Below, in pieces: positions 10,301 through 17,365 of a stretch of 34,045 bases of DNA. How positions within the stretch are numbered: the stretch's first letter is position 1; each line of letters begins with the position of its first letter. The notes below the pieces were generated by a model. It searched no databases. It was not told the origin of the DNA and worked only from the letters and a program-made list of their open reading frames with translations. Location of the stretch: assembly GCA_020403245.1 (NCBI GenBank), contig JADBYA010000008.1, positions 1 to 34,045 of the forward strand. The letters are read 5' to 3'. Source of the stretch: Flavobacterium sp. (GTDB lineage: Bacteria; Bacteroidota; Bacteroidia; Flavobacteriales; Flavobacteriaceae). Position numbers and translations under genes: made by a program.

Positions 10301-11600
10301 CATACTTCCGGGTTTTTTACCTAGTTTAGGATTTTTTGGTTCTTCAAAACCTTCTTTGGGATTTGTTTTTGGTATTCAAGATGATGTTCGATTTGAAGCC
10401 GCTAAAAATGGTTGGTTAACAACCTATCCTGATTTTAATCAAAATTACAGCCAAGTATTAACAGAAACGCTCGAAGGAACAGCAAATATTGATTTGTTCC
10501 CTGATTTTAAAATTGATTTAACTTCCAGTAGAGCCTTTTCAGAAAACTTTTCAGAGCAGTATGATGTTGATGCATTAACAGGGCAATACAATTCACGGTC
10601 GCCTTATACTTTTGGAAATTTCTCTATTTCCACCGTTATGCTCAAATCTGCATTCAAGGCAAGTGATGAAAATTTTTCGTCTGTATTTAATGATTTTAGA
10701 GGGAACAGAATTATTATTGCCAATAGATTAGCAGAAGATTTTTATGGCAATACAACTTTCAACAGAGATGCCGAAGGGTATCCAGTAGGATTCGGGAAAA
10801 ATAGCCAAACCGTTTTATTACCAGCATTTTTAGCCGCCTATACAGGATTGTTTTCCTATGGTGCAAATGATAGAGCAAAAGATATTTCGCTGAGCGCTTT
10901 CAGAAATTTCCCAATTCCAAACTGGACAATAAAATACACAGGGTTAATGCGATATAAGTTTTTTAAAGATACTTTCAAACGTTTTTCTATTCAACATGCA
11001 TATAGAGCAGCTTATACTATTAATGCTTTCCGTTCCAATTTAGATTATGATGCAAGCAATCCAAATAAAGTAGATACAGGCGGAAATTATTTACCGCAAA
11101 CAATTATTGGAAATGCCAACCTAGTAGAACAATTCAATCCTTTAATTCGTCTTGATTTTGAAATGAAAAGCTCATTGAAAATATTAGCCGAAATGAAAAA
11201 AGACAGAAGTTTATCCATGAGTTTTGATAATAATTTATTAACCGAAGTACAAGGATTTGAGTATATCATTGGTGTAGGTTACCGCATCAAAGATGTTATT
11301 TTTTCTTCAAAACTAGCCGATAACCCAACAGGGATTATAAAAAGTGATATAAATATTAAAGTCGATTTTTCATATCGAAACAACCAGACCATTGTGCGTA
11401 ATTTGGATTATAACAATAACCAATTAGGAGGAGGACAAAATATCTGGACAGCAAGATTAACTGCCGATTATTCGTTCAGTAAAAACTTAACGGCTATTTT
11501 CTTCTATGATCATTCCTTTTCAAAACCAGTTATATCCACTTCTTTTCCATTAACTAATGTTAGAACTGGATTTACAATGCGATATAACTTTGGTAATTAA
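4383..11600 (+). CDS. sprA: SprA, outer-membrane translocon of the type IX secretion system
   Basis: The product is 2405 residues, matching SprA/Sov proteins of about 2400-2500. SprA is the single-chain, 36-strand beta-barrel through which T9SS cargo crosses the outer membrane; it is needed for gliding and for secreting proteins with C-terminal sorting domains. The start is a TTG at 4383. No ATG lies in frame before codon 49, and starting at the TTG gives a clean signal peptide (hydrophobic LLFALALLFSVVSF, cleavage near residues 30-31). The mature part has long stretches of alternating polar and aromatic strands. Family features include the YIDDFEGSQTTIDMRSPLSW segment (about residue 860) and SARWLQFKIPV (about 1235). 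A low-complexity K/P/A-rich linker lies at about residues 1917-1945. The C-terminus TGFTMRYNFGN is a typical final membrane strand. The gene follows ruvA after three bases. Reading is uninterrupted over 7.2 kb. Confidence 0.97.
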   Translation: MKSIYITKSFLNFKILLFALALLFSVVSFSQVNPTPQDSTGYSTGRVEMQNPNSIVNMYTYDPVTNRYIYSSTIEGFNINYPIVLTPREYEELVLRESMRDYFKKKSDAIDGKKEGSEAAKKDLLPRYYINSGFFESIFGSNTIDVKPTGSVEMDLGARYTKQDNPSFSPRNRSQTTFDFDQRISMSLLGKVGTRLNVNINYDTESTFAFQNLIKLEYAPTEDDIIQKIEVGNVSMPLTNSLIRGAQSLFGVKAQLQFGKTTVTGVFSEQKSQTRSVNAQGGGTIQDFEMFALDYDADRHFFLSQYFRNKYDQALRNYPFIDSRVQITRIEVWVTNRQNRVSNTNNNLRNIIALQDLGESRLTGFTDSQIVAIAPLDITNGFFLSTPIDTPSDNKNNKYDPKLITAGGGLLNSNIRDIVTSSAGFNNSVIVDEGADYSKLENARKLAPNEFKFHPQLGYISLQQRLANDEVLAVAFQYTIGDAVYQVGEFGTDGVDATVVQDAGAANQTVSSQNLILKMLKSNLTNVQKPIWNLMMKNIYQIQGGFQLQQEDFRFNILYSDPSPLNYITPANTTSPLPSDVAETPLLKVFNVDKLNYNNDPQAGGDGFFDFLPGLTVDQENGRLLFTTVEPFGKHLFEKLRSNVSEDYNGTTYNANQTKYVFRNMYASTQAAALQDADKNKFLLRGRYKSAGNDGYPIGAFNVPRGSVVVTAGGRILQEGIDYSVNYQAGKVQILDPSLQASNTPIEISVENNSTFGQQTRRFMGFNVEHKISDKFLVGGTFIKMTERPFTNKSNYGQESVNNTIFGFNTNYATELPFLTRLANKLPNVDTDVPSNISVRAEVAFLKPDAPNADQFQGEPTVYIDDFEGSQTTIDMRSPLSWSLSSTPKWQAGVGYEDFGSAAVDLSYGYKRAKLNWYTIDPTLYVQTPGEIGTDGISWNSTRRISSNELFPNLDIAAGQTQVINTLDLTYYPQERGPYNYNPEALSPTGFINPNKNFGGITRAINSTNFEQSNVEYIQFWVLDPYFDPANPTTVANPDNTGEVYFNLGEISEDILKDERKQYENGLPANSNSSTTTNPTIWGKVPASQSLIYAFDVDGANRDSQDVGFDGLNDDDERNLPNIGGYATQNDPAADNYQFFLNATGSTVFERYKNYNGIQGNSPVGVSDNNRGSTTIPDVEDINRDNTMNTVNAYYEYKINIFPNMQVGQNFVTEVRETTNIPLPNQSVGSARWLQFKIPVTQPENTIGSISDFRSIRFMRMFMTGFKEPITLRFGALDLVRGEWRRYINSFQESDTDPDDDNTNFDVLAVNIQENAQRLPIPYVTPPGVIREQVNNNNTIINQNEQSLSLRASGDGLEVGDSRAVFKNVSVDMRQFNKLRMFIHAEALPSGADSTPLQDNQMAGFIRFGNDFTNNYYQVEIPLKVTPEGSTTPETIWPAENEINLAMSLLTRMKVKALSIDPATLPEGIYYPDDDLTLPDGDGDPNLRLGIKGNPNFGLVRTLMVGIKNIHNAKIKGEVWFNELRISDMNNKGGMAAVVNVDSNVADFATISGTGRMSTIGFGALEEGPNERSREDVKQYNLVTNFSLGKLLPKKWGINLPFNYAIGEETITPEYDPFNQDIRLEQLLANTSNAAERENISNRAVDYTKRKSINFIGVKKERGEAQKQHVYDPENLTLSYSYNEIEKHNYEIDNFIDQQVNVSADYTYAFKPKSIEPLSKNKYLKKSDYWKLLRDFNFNYLPASISFSSNIMRQYNKQQFRQVDVAGIGLEPLYRRNYMFNYQYGFNYNLTKAIKINYTAASQNIVRSYIDENDVPDNSYTVWTDFWNIGTPNQHNQQIVVNYDIPINKIPVFGFVKSTYSYTGDYSWQRSSLALETIEASDGTEYNLGNTIQNASSHRLNTTFNMDTFYKYIGLGKKPAKAPTKTAAPKPGEKIANSKPQPSKSNNVFLDGLVGVLTSVKNVQVNYTRNEGTILPGFLPSLGFFGSSKPSLGFVFGIQDDVRFEAAKNGWLTTYPDFNQNYSQVLTETLEGTANIDLFPDFKIDLTSSRAFSENFSEQYDVDALTGQYNSRSPYTFGNFSISTVMLKSAFKASDENFSSVFNDFRGNRIIIANRLAEDFYGNTTFNRDAEGYPVGFGKNSQTVLLPAFLAAYTGLFSYGANDRAKDISLSAFRNFPIPNWTIKYTGLMRYKFFKDTFKRFSIQHAYRAAYTINAFRSNLDYDASNPNKVDTGGNYLPQTIIGNANLVEQFNPLIRLDFEMKSSLKILAEMKKDRSLSMSFDNNLLTEVQGFEYIIGVGYRIKDVIFSSKLADNPTGIIKSDINIKVDFSYRNNQTIVRNLDYNNNQLGGGQNIWTARLTADYSFSKNLTAIFFYDHSFSKPVISTSFPLTNVRTGFTMRYNFGN

Positions 11601-11643
11601 TGAATTTTTAAAAACAATCTTTTAATTAAAGTTATAGATTGTA

Positions 11644-11651
11644 TACTTTTG
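11644..11651 (+). promoter_or_regulatory. -7 box upstream of gcvH
   Basis: TACTTTTG fits TAnnTTTG and lies 26 bases before the gcvH ATG, in the 77-base gap after sprA. It suggests gcvH and the VanZ gene are transcribed separately from sprA. A weak hairpin (CAATCT ... AGATTG) lies just upstream and may mark the end of the sprA transcript. Confidence 0.45.
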
Positions 11652-11677
11652 GAGAATAATAATAAACAAAAAGACTA

Positions 11678-12058
11678 ATGAATATACCAAGTAATTTAAA
11701 GTACACCAAAGACCATGAATGGGTTTTAATAGAGGGTGATTTTGCAACAGTAGGAATAACTGATTTTGCTCAAAAAGAGTTAGGAGATATTGTATATGTT
11801 GAAGTAGAAACATTGGACCAAACTTTAAATAAAGATGAAGTATTTGGCACTGTTGAAGCAGTAAAAACGGTATCTGATTTATTTTTACCGCTATCTGGCG
11901 AAATCATTGAATTTAATGACGATTTAGAGGCAAATCCAGAAGCAGTAAATGCTGATCCTTATGGAAAAGGATGGATGGTTAAAATTAAAATAGCTAACAG
12001 TGCCGAAGTTGAAGAATTACTATCGAGTGATGCTTACAAACAACTTATTGGTGCTTAA
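11678..12058 (+). CDS. gcvH: Glycine cleavage system H protein
   Basis: This 126-residue protein is the lipoyl carrier of the glycine cleavage complex. It shuttles the aminomethyl group from the P protein to the T protein and reducing equivalents to the L protein. The opening [11 protein letters not shown], the [19 protein letters not shown] segment and the lipoylation site [14 protein letters not shown] (lipoyl Lys at residue 63) are all intact. The C-terminal WMVKIKIAN strand is also typical. No glycine riboswitch is visible upstream. The P and T protein genes are not in the window, as is common in Flavobacterium, where gcvH sits after sprA. The last bases overlap the start of the next gene. 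Confidence 0.95.
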   Translation: MNIPSNLKYTKDHEWVLIEGDFATVGITDFAQKELGDIVYVEVETLDQTLNKDEVFGTVEAVKTVSDLFLPLSGEIIEFNDDLEANPEAVNADPYGKGWMVKIKIANSAEVEELLSSDAYKQLIGA

Positions 12059-12434
12059 AAAAACAATTTTTGGTTTGGCATTGAGTTGGACTGTTTTAGT
12101 TGCTTTTTTATGTTTATTTTCTTTTGCCAAGTTACCTTCTTTCGGGGTTTCTGGAACAGATAAATATGTTCATTTTACATTTCATTTTGTTTTCACATTA
12201 CTTTGGGGATATTACTCATGGTTAAACTATAATAAAATAGATTTCAATAAAATAGTTACAATAGTATTTATTTCACTTTGCTACGGAATTCTTATCGAAT
12301 TTTTACAAGAAGAGTTTACCACAACACGTTATGCAGATATTTTTGACGTTTTAGCAAATTTATCAGGAGCCATGATTGCCTTTTTTGTATTTGTTTTCAT
12401 AAAAAAAATAAAAGTAGAAACAAACCATCACTGA
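12051..12434 (+). CDS. VanZ-family membrane protein
   Basis: The product is about 127 residues with four predicted membrane helices: residues about 4-22 ([20 protein letters not shown]), about 40-55, about 62-80 and about 98-120. It carries the VanZ-like pattern of a conserved [12 protein letters not shown] after the first helix and ILIEFLQE ... [15 protein letters not shown] before the last. The name comes from a teicoplanin-resistance accessory protein; the molecular function of family members like this one is unknown. The GTG at 12051 is preferred because it gives a short, Lys-containing N-terminus typical of relatives and overlaps gcvH by only eight bases. An ATG at 12030 or GTG at 12000 in the same frame would extend it, but with residues that merely re-read gcvH. 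Expression is probably coupled to gcvH. It ends before a strong terminator. Confidence 0.8.
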   Translation: MLKKTIFGLALSWTVLVAFLCLFSFAKLPSFGVSGTDKYVHFTFHFVFTLLWGYYSWLNYNKIDFNKIVTIVFISLCYGILIEFLQEEFTTTRYADIFDVLANLSGAMIAFFVFVFIKKIKVETNHH

Positions 12435-12442
12435 ATTAGATT

Positions 12443-12478
12443 AAAAAAAATGTCCCAATTTAATTGGGTTTTTTTTTT
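12443..12478 (+). terminator. Strong intrinsic terminator after the VanZ gene
   Basis: CCCAATT (12454-12460) and AATTGGG (12462-12468) form a tight hairpin followed by ten T (12469-12478). A run of eight A precedes it (12443-12450), so it could work on both strands. It separates the gcvH-VanZ transcript from deoC. Confidence 0.85.
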
Positions 12479-12489
12479 ACTTTTATGCC

Positions 12490-13233
12490 ATGAATATTAA
12501 ACACTATCTCGATTCCACTTATTTAAAAACAGCAGCGCAAGCTGGATTATCCGAAGAGGATAATAATACTATTGTAAAAGGGTTTATTCAAGAAGCCATT
12601 GAGGAGGGTTTTAAACTAATAATGATTAGGCCTGACAAAGTTAAAATAGCAAGAGAGATGATTACCGCAGCCAAATCTAAATTACTCATAGGAACAGTTA
12701 TTTCTTTTCCCGAAGGGACAAATTCAGTAGAGGAAAAGTTAGTAGAAGCTCATAAAGCAATAGAAGACGGAGTAGATGAACTTGATTATGTTTGCAATTA
12801 CGAAGCATTTAAAAAAGGTAATTTAGATTTAGTAAAAAATGAAATTTATAGAGGAACTCGTTTGGCATTTGAAAATCATAAAACAGCAAAATGGATTATA
12901 GAAGTGGCCGCTTTAACCGATGCCCAAATAATTCAAATTACTGCCTTAATAAAAAATGTTATCATCACCGGTTTCGAAGAAGAATGTTATGCAAATGTAT
13001 TTGTGAAATCATCAACAGGTTTTTATGAAACCGAAAACAATCAACCCAATGGCGCAACCGTTCATTCTATAATTTTGATGCTCGAAAACGCTTCACCACT
13101 TCCAGTAAAAGCAGCTGGTGGCGTTAGAACATATGATGAAGCTGCAGAGATGATTAGTCTTGGCGTGAAACGAATTGGCACATCTGCCGCCAAAACTATT
13201 GCCAATGGCGAAATCGCCACAAGTAATTATTAA
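12490..13233 (+). CDS. deoC: Deoxyribose-phosphate aldolase
   Basis: The 247-residue product is a class I aldolase that splits 2-deoxyribose 5-phosphate into glyceraldehyde 3-phosphate and acetaldehyde in deoxynucleoside catabolism. The Schiff-base lysine is K173 in NVFVKSSTGFY. The second active-site lysine is K207 in PVKAAGGVRT. The acidic residue of the proton relay is D99 in DELDYVCN. The GGVR phosphate-binding loop and the GTSAA loop near the C-terminus are present. The N-terminal segment FKLIMIRPDKV replaces the CVNP/CIYP element of other DeoC groups, which I take as usual for Flavobacteriaceae. The gene starts 12 bases after the terminator T-run; a near-match -7 element (TACTTTTA) overlaps that tail. 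remB follows after 18 bases, so the two are probably co-transcribed. Confidence 0.9.
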   Translation: MNIKHYLDSTYLKTAAQAGLSEEDNNTIVKGFIQEAIEEGFKLIMIRPDKVKIAREMITAAKSKLLIGTVISFPEGTNSVEEKLVEAHKAIEDGVDELDYVCNYEAFKKGNLDLVKNEIYRGTRLAFENHKTAKWIIEVAALTDAQIIQITALIKNVIITGFEEECYANVFVKSSTGFYETENNQPNGATVHSIILMLENASPLPVKAAGGVRTYDEAAEMISLGVKRIGTSAAKTIANGEIATSNY

Positions 13234-13251
13234 GAACCTTACCCCCAAAAA

Positions 13252-15369
13252 ATGAAAAAGATATTTCCCTTATTAGTATTGCTTTTTACAATTATTTCTG
13301 CTGCACAAGTAACATTGAAAGGAACCGAAAAATTCCCCGTTTTTCCAGCTTGCCAAGACTTACAGTTTAAAGAATTAGAAAATTGCTTTTATAATGAAGT
13401 TCAGAATTTTGTATTTAATAATTTTAAAGTTCCCGAAAATTTACAACAAAATAATTTTAAAGGAAATGTAATCGTGCTGTTTGAAGTCGCCGATACCGGA
13501 AATTTCAAAGTCATCTATGTTGATGCTGTTGATAAAACCTTAATTACTGAAAGTAAAAGGGTTTTTGGAAAACTACCTAAAGTTACTCCCGCAACGTATA
13601 ATGGAAATCCTACTTATGCCAAATACACAATTACAATCGCTATCCCATTGCAAAGCGTTGCCGATATTGAAGCGCAAAAACAAGCTGAAATTCTAGCTGC
13701 AAAACAAGCGAATGATTTTAAACCTAACAAAAATTATTTAACCGAGTTAGACAGTATAAAATACACGAAATTTGATAATCCGCAATTCCAAAGTCATTTA
13801 AATATTCCGTTTTCACATAGTTATTATGCACAATTTGATGATGAAATGAATCAAGTTGGGGCTAACAATCATACTGGTTCTAAACCCTATGAATATGCAG
13901 ATGTTTCCAAATATTATAACTTGAAACAACAAAATGCAACTTTGGCAATAAACAAACAAGGTTGGTGGGGTAGAAAAATTTTTAACGAAAGTTTAGTCGA
14001 AGTGCAAGGCGAAGGATATTGGTTTACACTTAACCCAATTTTTGATTTACAGTTCGGAAAAAGTGACCCAAGTGTTTCGAGTTACACCTATGTTAATACT
14101 AGAGGAATTCAATTTACCGGCGGACTGGGTGAACAACTAAATTTTACTACAACGATTTACGAAAGTCAAGGGCGTTTTGCCGATTATTTTAATCGTTATG
14201 CTGAATCTATAGCTCCATCTGGAGGGAATCCTGCTATTATACCAGGAATGGGAATTGCTAAAGATTTTAAAACGGACGCCTTTGATTTCCCTGTGGCAGA
14301 AGCCAATTTGACTTATACGCCTAGTAAATTTATCAACATGCATTTGGGTTATGGGCGCAATTTTATTGGTGATGGCTACCGTTCACTTTTGTTAGCCGAT
14401 GGCGCTAGTCCTTATCCTTACTTTAAATTGAATACAACATTTTGGAAAATAAAATACACCAATATTTATACCTGGCTCAAAGATGTTCGTCCTGATGTTA
14501 CGGTTGATGGAACATATGCAACCAAGTTTTCGGCTAGTCATTATTTAAGCCTGAATATAACAAATAAATGGAATATTGGATTGTTTGAATCGGTAGTTTG
14601 GACAAATACGAATAATCGTGGATTTGATATGAGTTTTGTAAATCCTATTATTTTCTATCGTTCGGTAGAGTTTAATTCTTCTTCCAAAACGGGAAATGCT
14701 ATGTTAGGTTTGACAACAAAATACAAATGGAATAATCAAATCAATTTTTACGGACAGTTTTTACTCGATGAATTTTCGTTAAACGATGTAAAAGCAGGAA
14801 ATAACAGTTGGAAAAATAAATTTGGGTATCAGCTGGGTGCCAAATATTACAATGCTTTCAACATCAAAAATTTATTACTTCAAGCCGAGTATAATCATGT
14901 GCGACCTTATGTATACTCGCATAGCAGTCCTATTACTAATTATGGTCACAACAACCAAAGTTTAGGGCACCAATGGGGAGGCAATTTCAAGGAATTCATA
15001 GCTATAGCACGATACCACAAAGGGCGGTATTTTGCCGATGCTAAAGTTACTATTGGAACACGTGGATTGGATTTTAATAACGCAACCGATACTTTTAATT
15101 ATGGAAGTAATATTTATAGAGATTATGACGATAGTCGACCTTTTGATAATAATGTAAAAGTTGGACAAGGCAATAAAACCAATATCTTTATTACCGATTT
15201 ACAAGCAGGTTATTTGGTAAATCCTGCTACAAATATGAAATTGTATGGAAGTTTTATTTACAGAAACTTTACACCTTCTGCCCAAACTACTTTTGCCTTA
15301 AAAGAAAGCACCACTTGGATTTCTGTTGGCTTGCGTTGTGATATTTTTAATTGGTATTTTGATTATTAG
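13252..15369 (+). CDS. remB: Gliding motility protein RemB, outer-membrane beta-barrel
   Basis: The 705-residue product begins with a clear signal peptide (MKKIFPLLVLLFTIISAAQ). Residues about 25-135 resemble a TonB C-terminal type fold: a hydrophobic FKGNVIVLFEVADTGNFKVIYV strand pair and a closing YAKYTITIAIPL strand. After a short A/Q/K-rich helical linker (about 140-160) the rest is an outer-membrane barrel with alternating strands and an aromatic end (FNWYFDY), similar in style to Wzi-type capsule assembly barrels. The position four genes after sprA, in the order gcvH, VanZ, deoC, matches the F. johnsoniae locus of remB, a gene implicated in gliding. The symbol rests on that synteny plus protein type; the molecular role of RemB is not known. 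There is no T9SS sorting tail, consistent with an integral barrel. Confidence 0.8.
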   Translation: MKKIFPLLVLLFTIISAAQVTLKGTEKFPVFPACQDLQFKELENCFYNEVQNFVFNNFKVPENLQQNNFKGNVIVLFEVADTGNFKVIYVDAVDKTLITESKRVFGKLPKVTPATYNGNPTYAKYTITIAIPLQSVADIEAQKQAEILAAKQANDFKPNKNYLTELDSIKYTKFDNPQFQSHLNIPFSHSYYAQFDDEMNQVGANNHTGSKPYEYADVSKYYNLKQQNATLAINKQGWWGRKIFNESLVEVQGEGYWFTLNPIFDLQFGKSDPSVSSYTYVNTRGIQFTGGLGEQLNFTTTIYESQGRFADYFNRYAESIAPSGGNPAIIPGMGIAKDFKTDAFDFPVAEANLTYTPSKFINMHLGYGRNFIGDGYRSLLLADGASPYPYFKLNTTFWKIKYTNIYTWLKDVRPDVTVDGTYATKFSASHYLSLNITNKWNIGLFESVVWTNTNNRGFDMSFVNPIIFYRSVEFNSSSKTGNAMLGLTTKYKWNNQINFYGQFLLDEFSLNDVKAGNNSWKNKFGYQLGAKYYNAFNIKNLLLQAEYNHVRPYVYSHSSPITNYGHNNQSLGHQWGGNFKEFIAIARYHKGRYFADAKVTIGTRGLDFNNATDTFNYGSNIYRDYDDSRPFDNNVKVGQGNKTNIFITDLQAGYLVNPATNMKLYGSFIYRNFTPSAQTTFALKESTTWISVGLRCDIFNWYFDY

Positions 15370-15375
15370 GAGTTT

Positions 15376-15547
15376 AGATTTTTTTATTGTGGGCACGGAC
15401 TGAAAATCCGCGCAATCTGGATAGCGGGAGCCTTAATCAAAGAAAACAAAACACCCGCTTCGCAAATGTCACCTTCCTTTACGGAACACCACTAACAAGT
15501 AAAATGAAAATCACACAGTATCAGCGGAGAGTTAAACCTTTTGTTCT
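15376..15547. other. Intergenic repeat-like stretch
   Basis: No gene is seen. The segment is less AT-rich than the coding DNA around it. It contains short inverted words such as GCGGG (15425-15429) ... CCCGC (15456-15460), and a GGACTGAAAATCCGCGC motif of a kind I recall as dispersed in Flavobacterium intergenic DNA. It may be a degenerate repeat element marking the left boundary of the amidohydrolase insertion. Confidence 0.35.
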
Positions 15548-15555
15548 TAAATTTG
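15548..15555 (+). promoter_or_regulatory. -7 box upstream of the amidohydrolase
   Basis: TAAATTTG fits TAnnTTTG. It lies only five bases before the GTG at 15560 and 23 bases before the ATG at 15578. If it is the real promoter, the ATG is the more plausible start. Confidence 0.4.
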
Positions 15556-15559
15556 TCTT

Positions 15560-17143
15560 GTGAAAAAATATTTTGTTATGGGTTTTAGAGATATTCTATT
15601 TTTTCTTTTTGTTTCAATTAATTTGAAGGCACAATGTGTTATAGATTATAACATTATTGCAATTGAAAACATCAAAGTAATTCCGATGATTGACACTTTG
15701 ACCGTTTGGAACAACAAAACAGTTATTATTCAGAACAATACCATTTCGCAAATAGGTAATTATAATTCTACAACAATTCCACCAGGTGCATACGTTATTG
15801 ATGGAATGGGGAAATTTTTAGTTCCAGGATTGTCCGATATGCATGCACACCTATTAAATAGAAATGACGCAATACTCAATTTAGCCAACGGCGTAACAAC
15901 AGTTAGTAATATGCATGGAGAGCCATGGCATATAACTTTTCGTGATAGCATTAATAATGGTCAAAAAATATTATTTTCAAATAAAATTACTTCCCCAAGA
16001 ATCTATTCAACAGGGCCAATTATGAATTATATGGGACACCCATTTTTTAATCCTGTTCCAATTCAAAATCAAACTCAGGCAATTTCAAGCTTACAAAGTC
16101 AAGATGCAATTGGATATGATTTTTATAAAACATATACTTATCTGACCAATGGCGTTTTTAATGCTATACAGAGTTATGCGACTACAAGTGGAAAATTTAT
16201 AAGAGGTCATGGAAACGACTGGTTGGGCGCAATAAATATCATTAATTCTAATCAAAAAAGTATAGAACATTTTTGGGGTTACTTGCCAAATGGAGTTTAT
16301 GACTCGGAAGCTGAAGTTTTAGAAAATAGTACCCTGATAAATGGAAAATGGAATTGTCCAACCTTAATTGTTAGGTGGAATAAAGAAAACATAAATAGCA
16401 TTAGAAATAACGAGCCATTATACGTTCGATATGTTTGTCCATCCTCCCTTCTAAATAATTGGCGAAATACTACTGCAAATCCACAAGAATTTTCAAACCT
16501 AGTGGAATATAAAAAATTACTTAAAAGATTGTATTTGAATAATGGAAAACTTATGTTAGGTAGTGATAATATTACACCTTACTCTGTATCGGGTTTCTCT
16601 ATTCATAGAGAACTTGAGTTGTGTGTAGAGGCAGGTTTAAGCCCGCATCAAGCCTTGACTCTTGCTACATCTAAACCACATGAGTTTTTACAAGAATGTG
16701 GTTTTGGTAATAATGCAGGCACTATAACTGTTGGGAAAAGAGCTGATTTAATCATATTAAATCAAAATCCTTTAGTTAATATAAGTAATACACAATCTAT
16801 ATATGGAGTAATAGGTAACGGACTTTATTATTCTGCTATTTGCCTTCAAAGTTTACTCTCAAACATTGCATGTAGTAGCTCTTTAAATAATAGCGATGTT
16901 CATCTTGAGGAAAATACATTAGAGGTTTTTCCAAATCCTGTTCAAAAAACACTAAACATAAAAGGGTTGCCTAACAATGTTAAAGGTGAAATGTTGATAA
17001 TAAATAATTTGGGACAAATAATATTAAAAACAACATTCATATCTGAAATTTCGATTGAATCGCTTCCATGTGGTTTGTATTATATATTGGCTTATGATGG
17101 GCACTCATATTTTAGCCAAAAATTTATAAAAACTGATAATTAA
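15560..17143 (+). CDS. Secreted amidohydrolase with T9SS type A sorting domain
   Basis: The protein has up to 527 residues with a signal peptide (FFLFVSINLKAQC) and lies in the amidohydrolase/imidazolonepropionase-like group of TIM-barrel metal hydrolases. Residues about 31-85 form the small beta-sandwich (NKTVIIQNNTISQIG, YVIDGMGKFLVPG). The metal ligands are recognisable: H95 and H97 in DMHAH, the lysine expected to be carboxylated K190 in DFYKTYTY, H217 in RGHGND, H237 in SIEHFWGY and D336 in LGSDNI. Segments ALTLATSKPHEFL and GTITVGKRADLIIL are the usual C-terminal signature. Residues about 450-527 are a T9SS type A sorting domain (LEVFPNPVQKTLNIKG ... GLYYILAYDG), so it is exported by SprA and probably held at the surface or released. 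The substrate is unknown; relatives include peptidases acting on X-Pro dipeptides. The start is GTG 15560 or ATG 15578. It is flanked by repeat-rich DNA and probably accessory. Confidence 0.85.
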   Translation: MKKYFVMGFRDILFFLFVSINLKAQCVIDYNIIAIENIKVIPMIDTLTVWNNKTVIIQNNTISQIGNYNSTTIPPGAYVIDGMGKFLVPGLSDMHAHLLNRNDAILNLANGVTTVSNMHGEPWHITFRDSINNGQKILFSNKITSPRIYSTGPIMNYMGHPFFNPVPIQNQTQAISSLQSQDAIGYDFYKTYTYLTNGVFNAIQSYATTSGKFIRGHGNDWLGAINIINSNQKSIEHFWGYLPNGVYDSEAEVLENSTLINGKWNCPTLIVRWNKENINSIRNNEPLYVRYVCPSSLLNNWRNTTANPQEFSNLVEYKKLLKRLYLNNGKLMLGSDNITPYSVSGFSIHRELELCVEAGLSPHQALTLATSKPHEFLQECGFGNNAGTITVGKRADLIILNQNPLVNISNTQSIYGVIGNGLYYSAICLQSLLSNIACSSSLNNSDVHLEENTLEVFPNPVQKTLNIKGLPNNVKGEMLIINNLGQIILKTTFISEISIESLPCGLYYILAYDGHSYFSQKFIKTDN

Positions 17144-17218
17144 ACTGATAGGCGGATTTACTTCGTCAGTTCGCTACACTTGTTTGCAATCCGTTTTTTT
17201 TCATAGCAAGAAGACATA

Positions 17219-17290
17219 TTTGTCATTCCCGCGCATGCGAGAATACACTTTAATTGTAATAAAGATTCCTGTCTTTGCAGGAATGACAAA
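17219..17290. repeat. MITE/REP-like inverted repeat
   Basis: Eleven-base perfect terminal arms TTTGTCATTCC (17219-17229) and GGAATGACAAA (17280-17290) enclose two smaller hairpins. One is built on CGCATGCG (17232-17239). The other is ATTCCTG (17265-17271) / CAGGAAT (17278-17284). The 72-bp unit resembles the GTCATTCCCGCG...GGAATGACA repeats found scattered in many bacterial genomes. It has no protein. Confidence 0.7.
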
Positions 17291-17313
17291 GTTGGAAATA
17301 TCCTCATTATTTT

Positions 17314-17345
17314 TTTGTCAAATCGTTTTCTATAAAGTACCTTTG
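17314..17345 (+). promoter_or_regulatory. Promoter of the cytochrome oxidase assembly cluster
   Basis: TTTG at 17314-17317 and TACCTTTG at 17338-17345 are 20 bp apart, a full match to the Bacteroidota -33/-7 consensus, and lie 20 bases before the ATG of the heme O synthase gene. This is the best promoter in the window. Confidence 0.7.
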
Positions 17346-17365
17346 CGCCAGTTTAAAAACAACTA

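Noticed and set aside
11597..11677. Possible glycine riboswitch before gcvH
   Set aside because: The gap is only 77 bases, AT-rich, and lacks the conserved aptamer cores.
12000..12050. Longer N-terminus for the VanZ-family protein (GTG 12000 or ATG 12030)
   Set aside because: The extra residues only re-read gcvH codons in another frame and do not resemble the family; the GTG at 12051 fits better, though the ATG at 12030 cannot be excluded.
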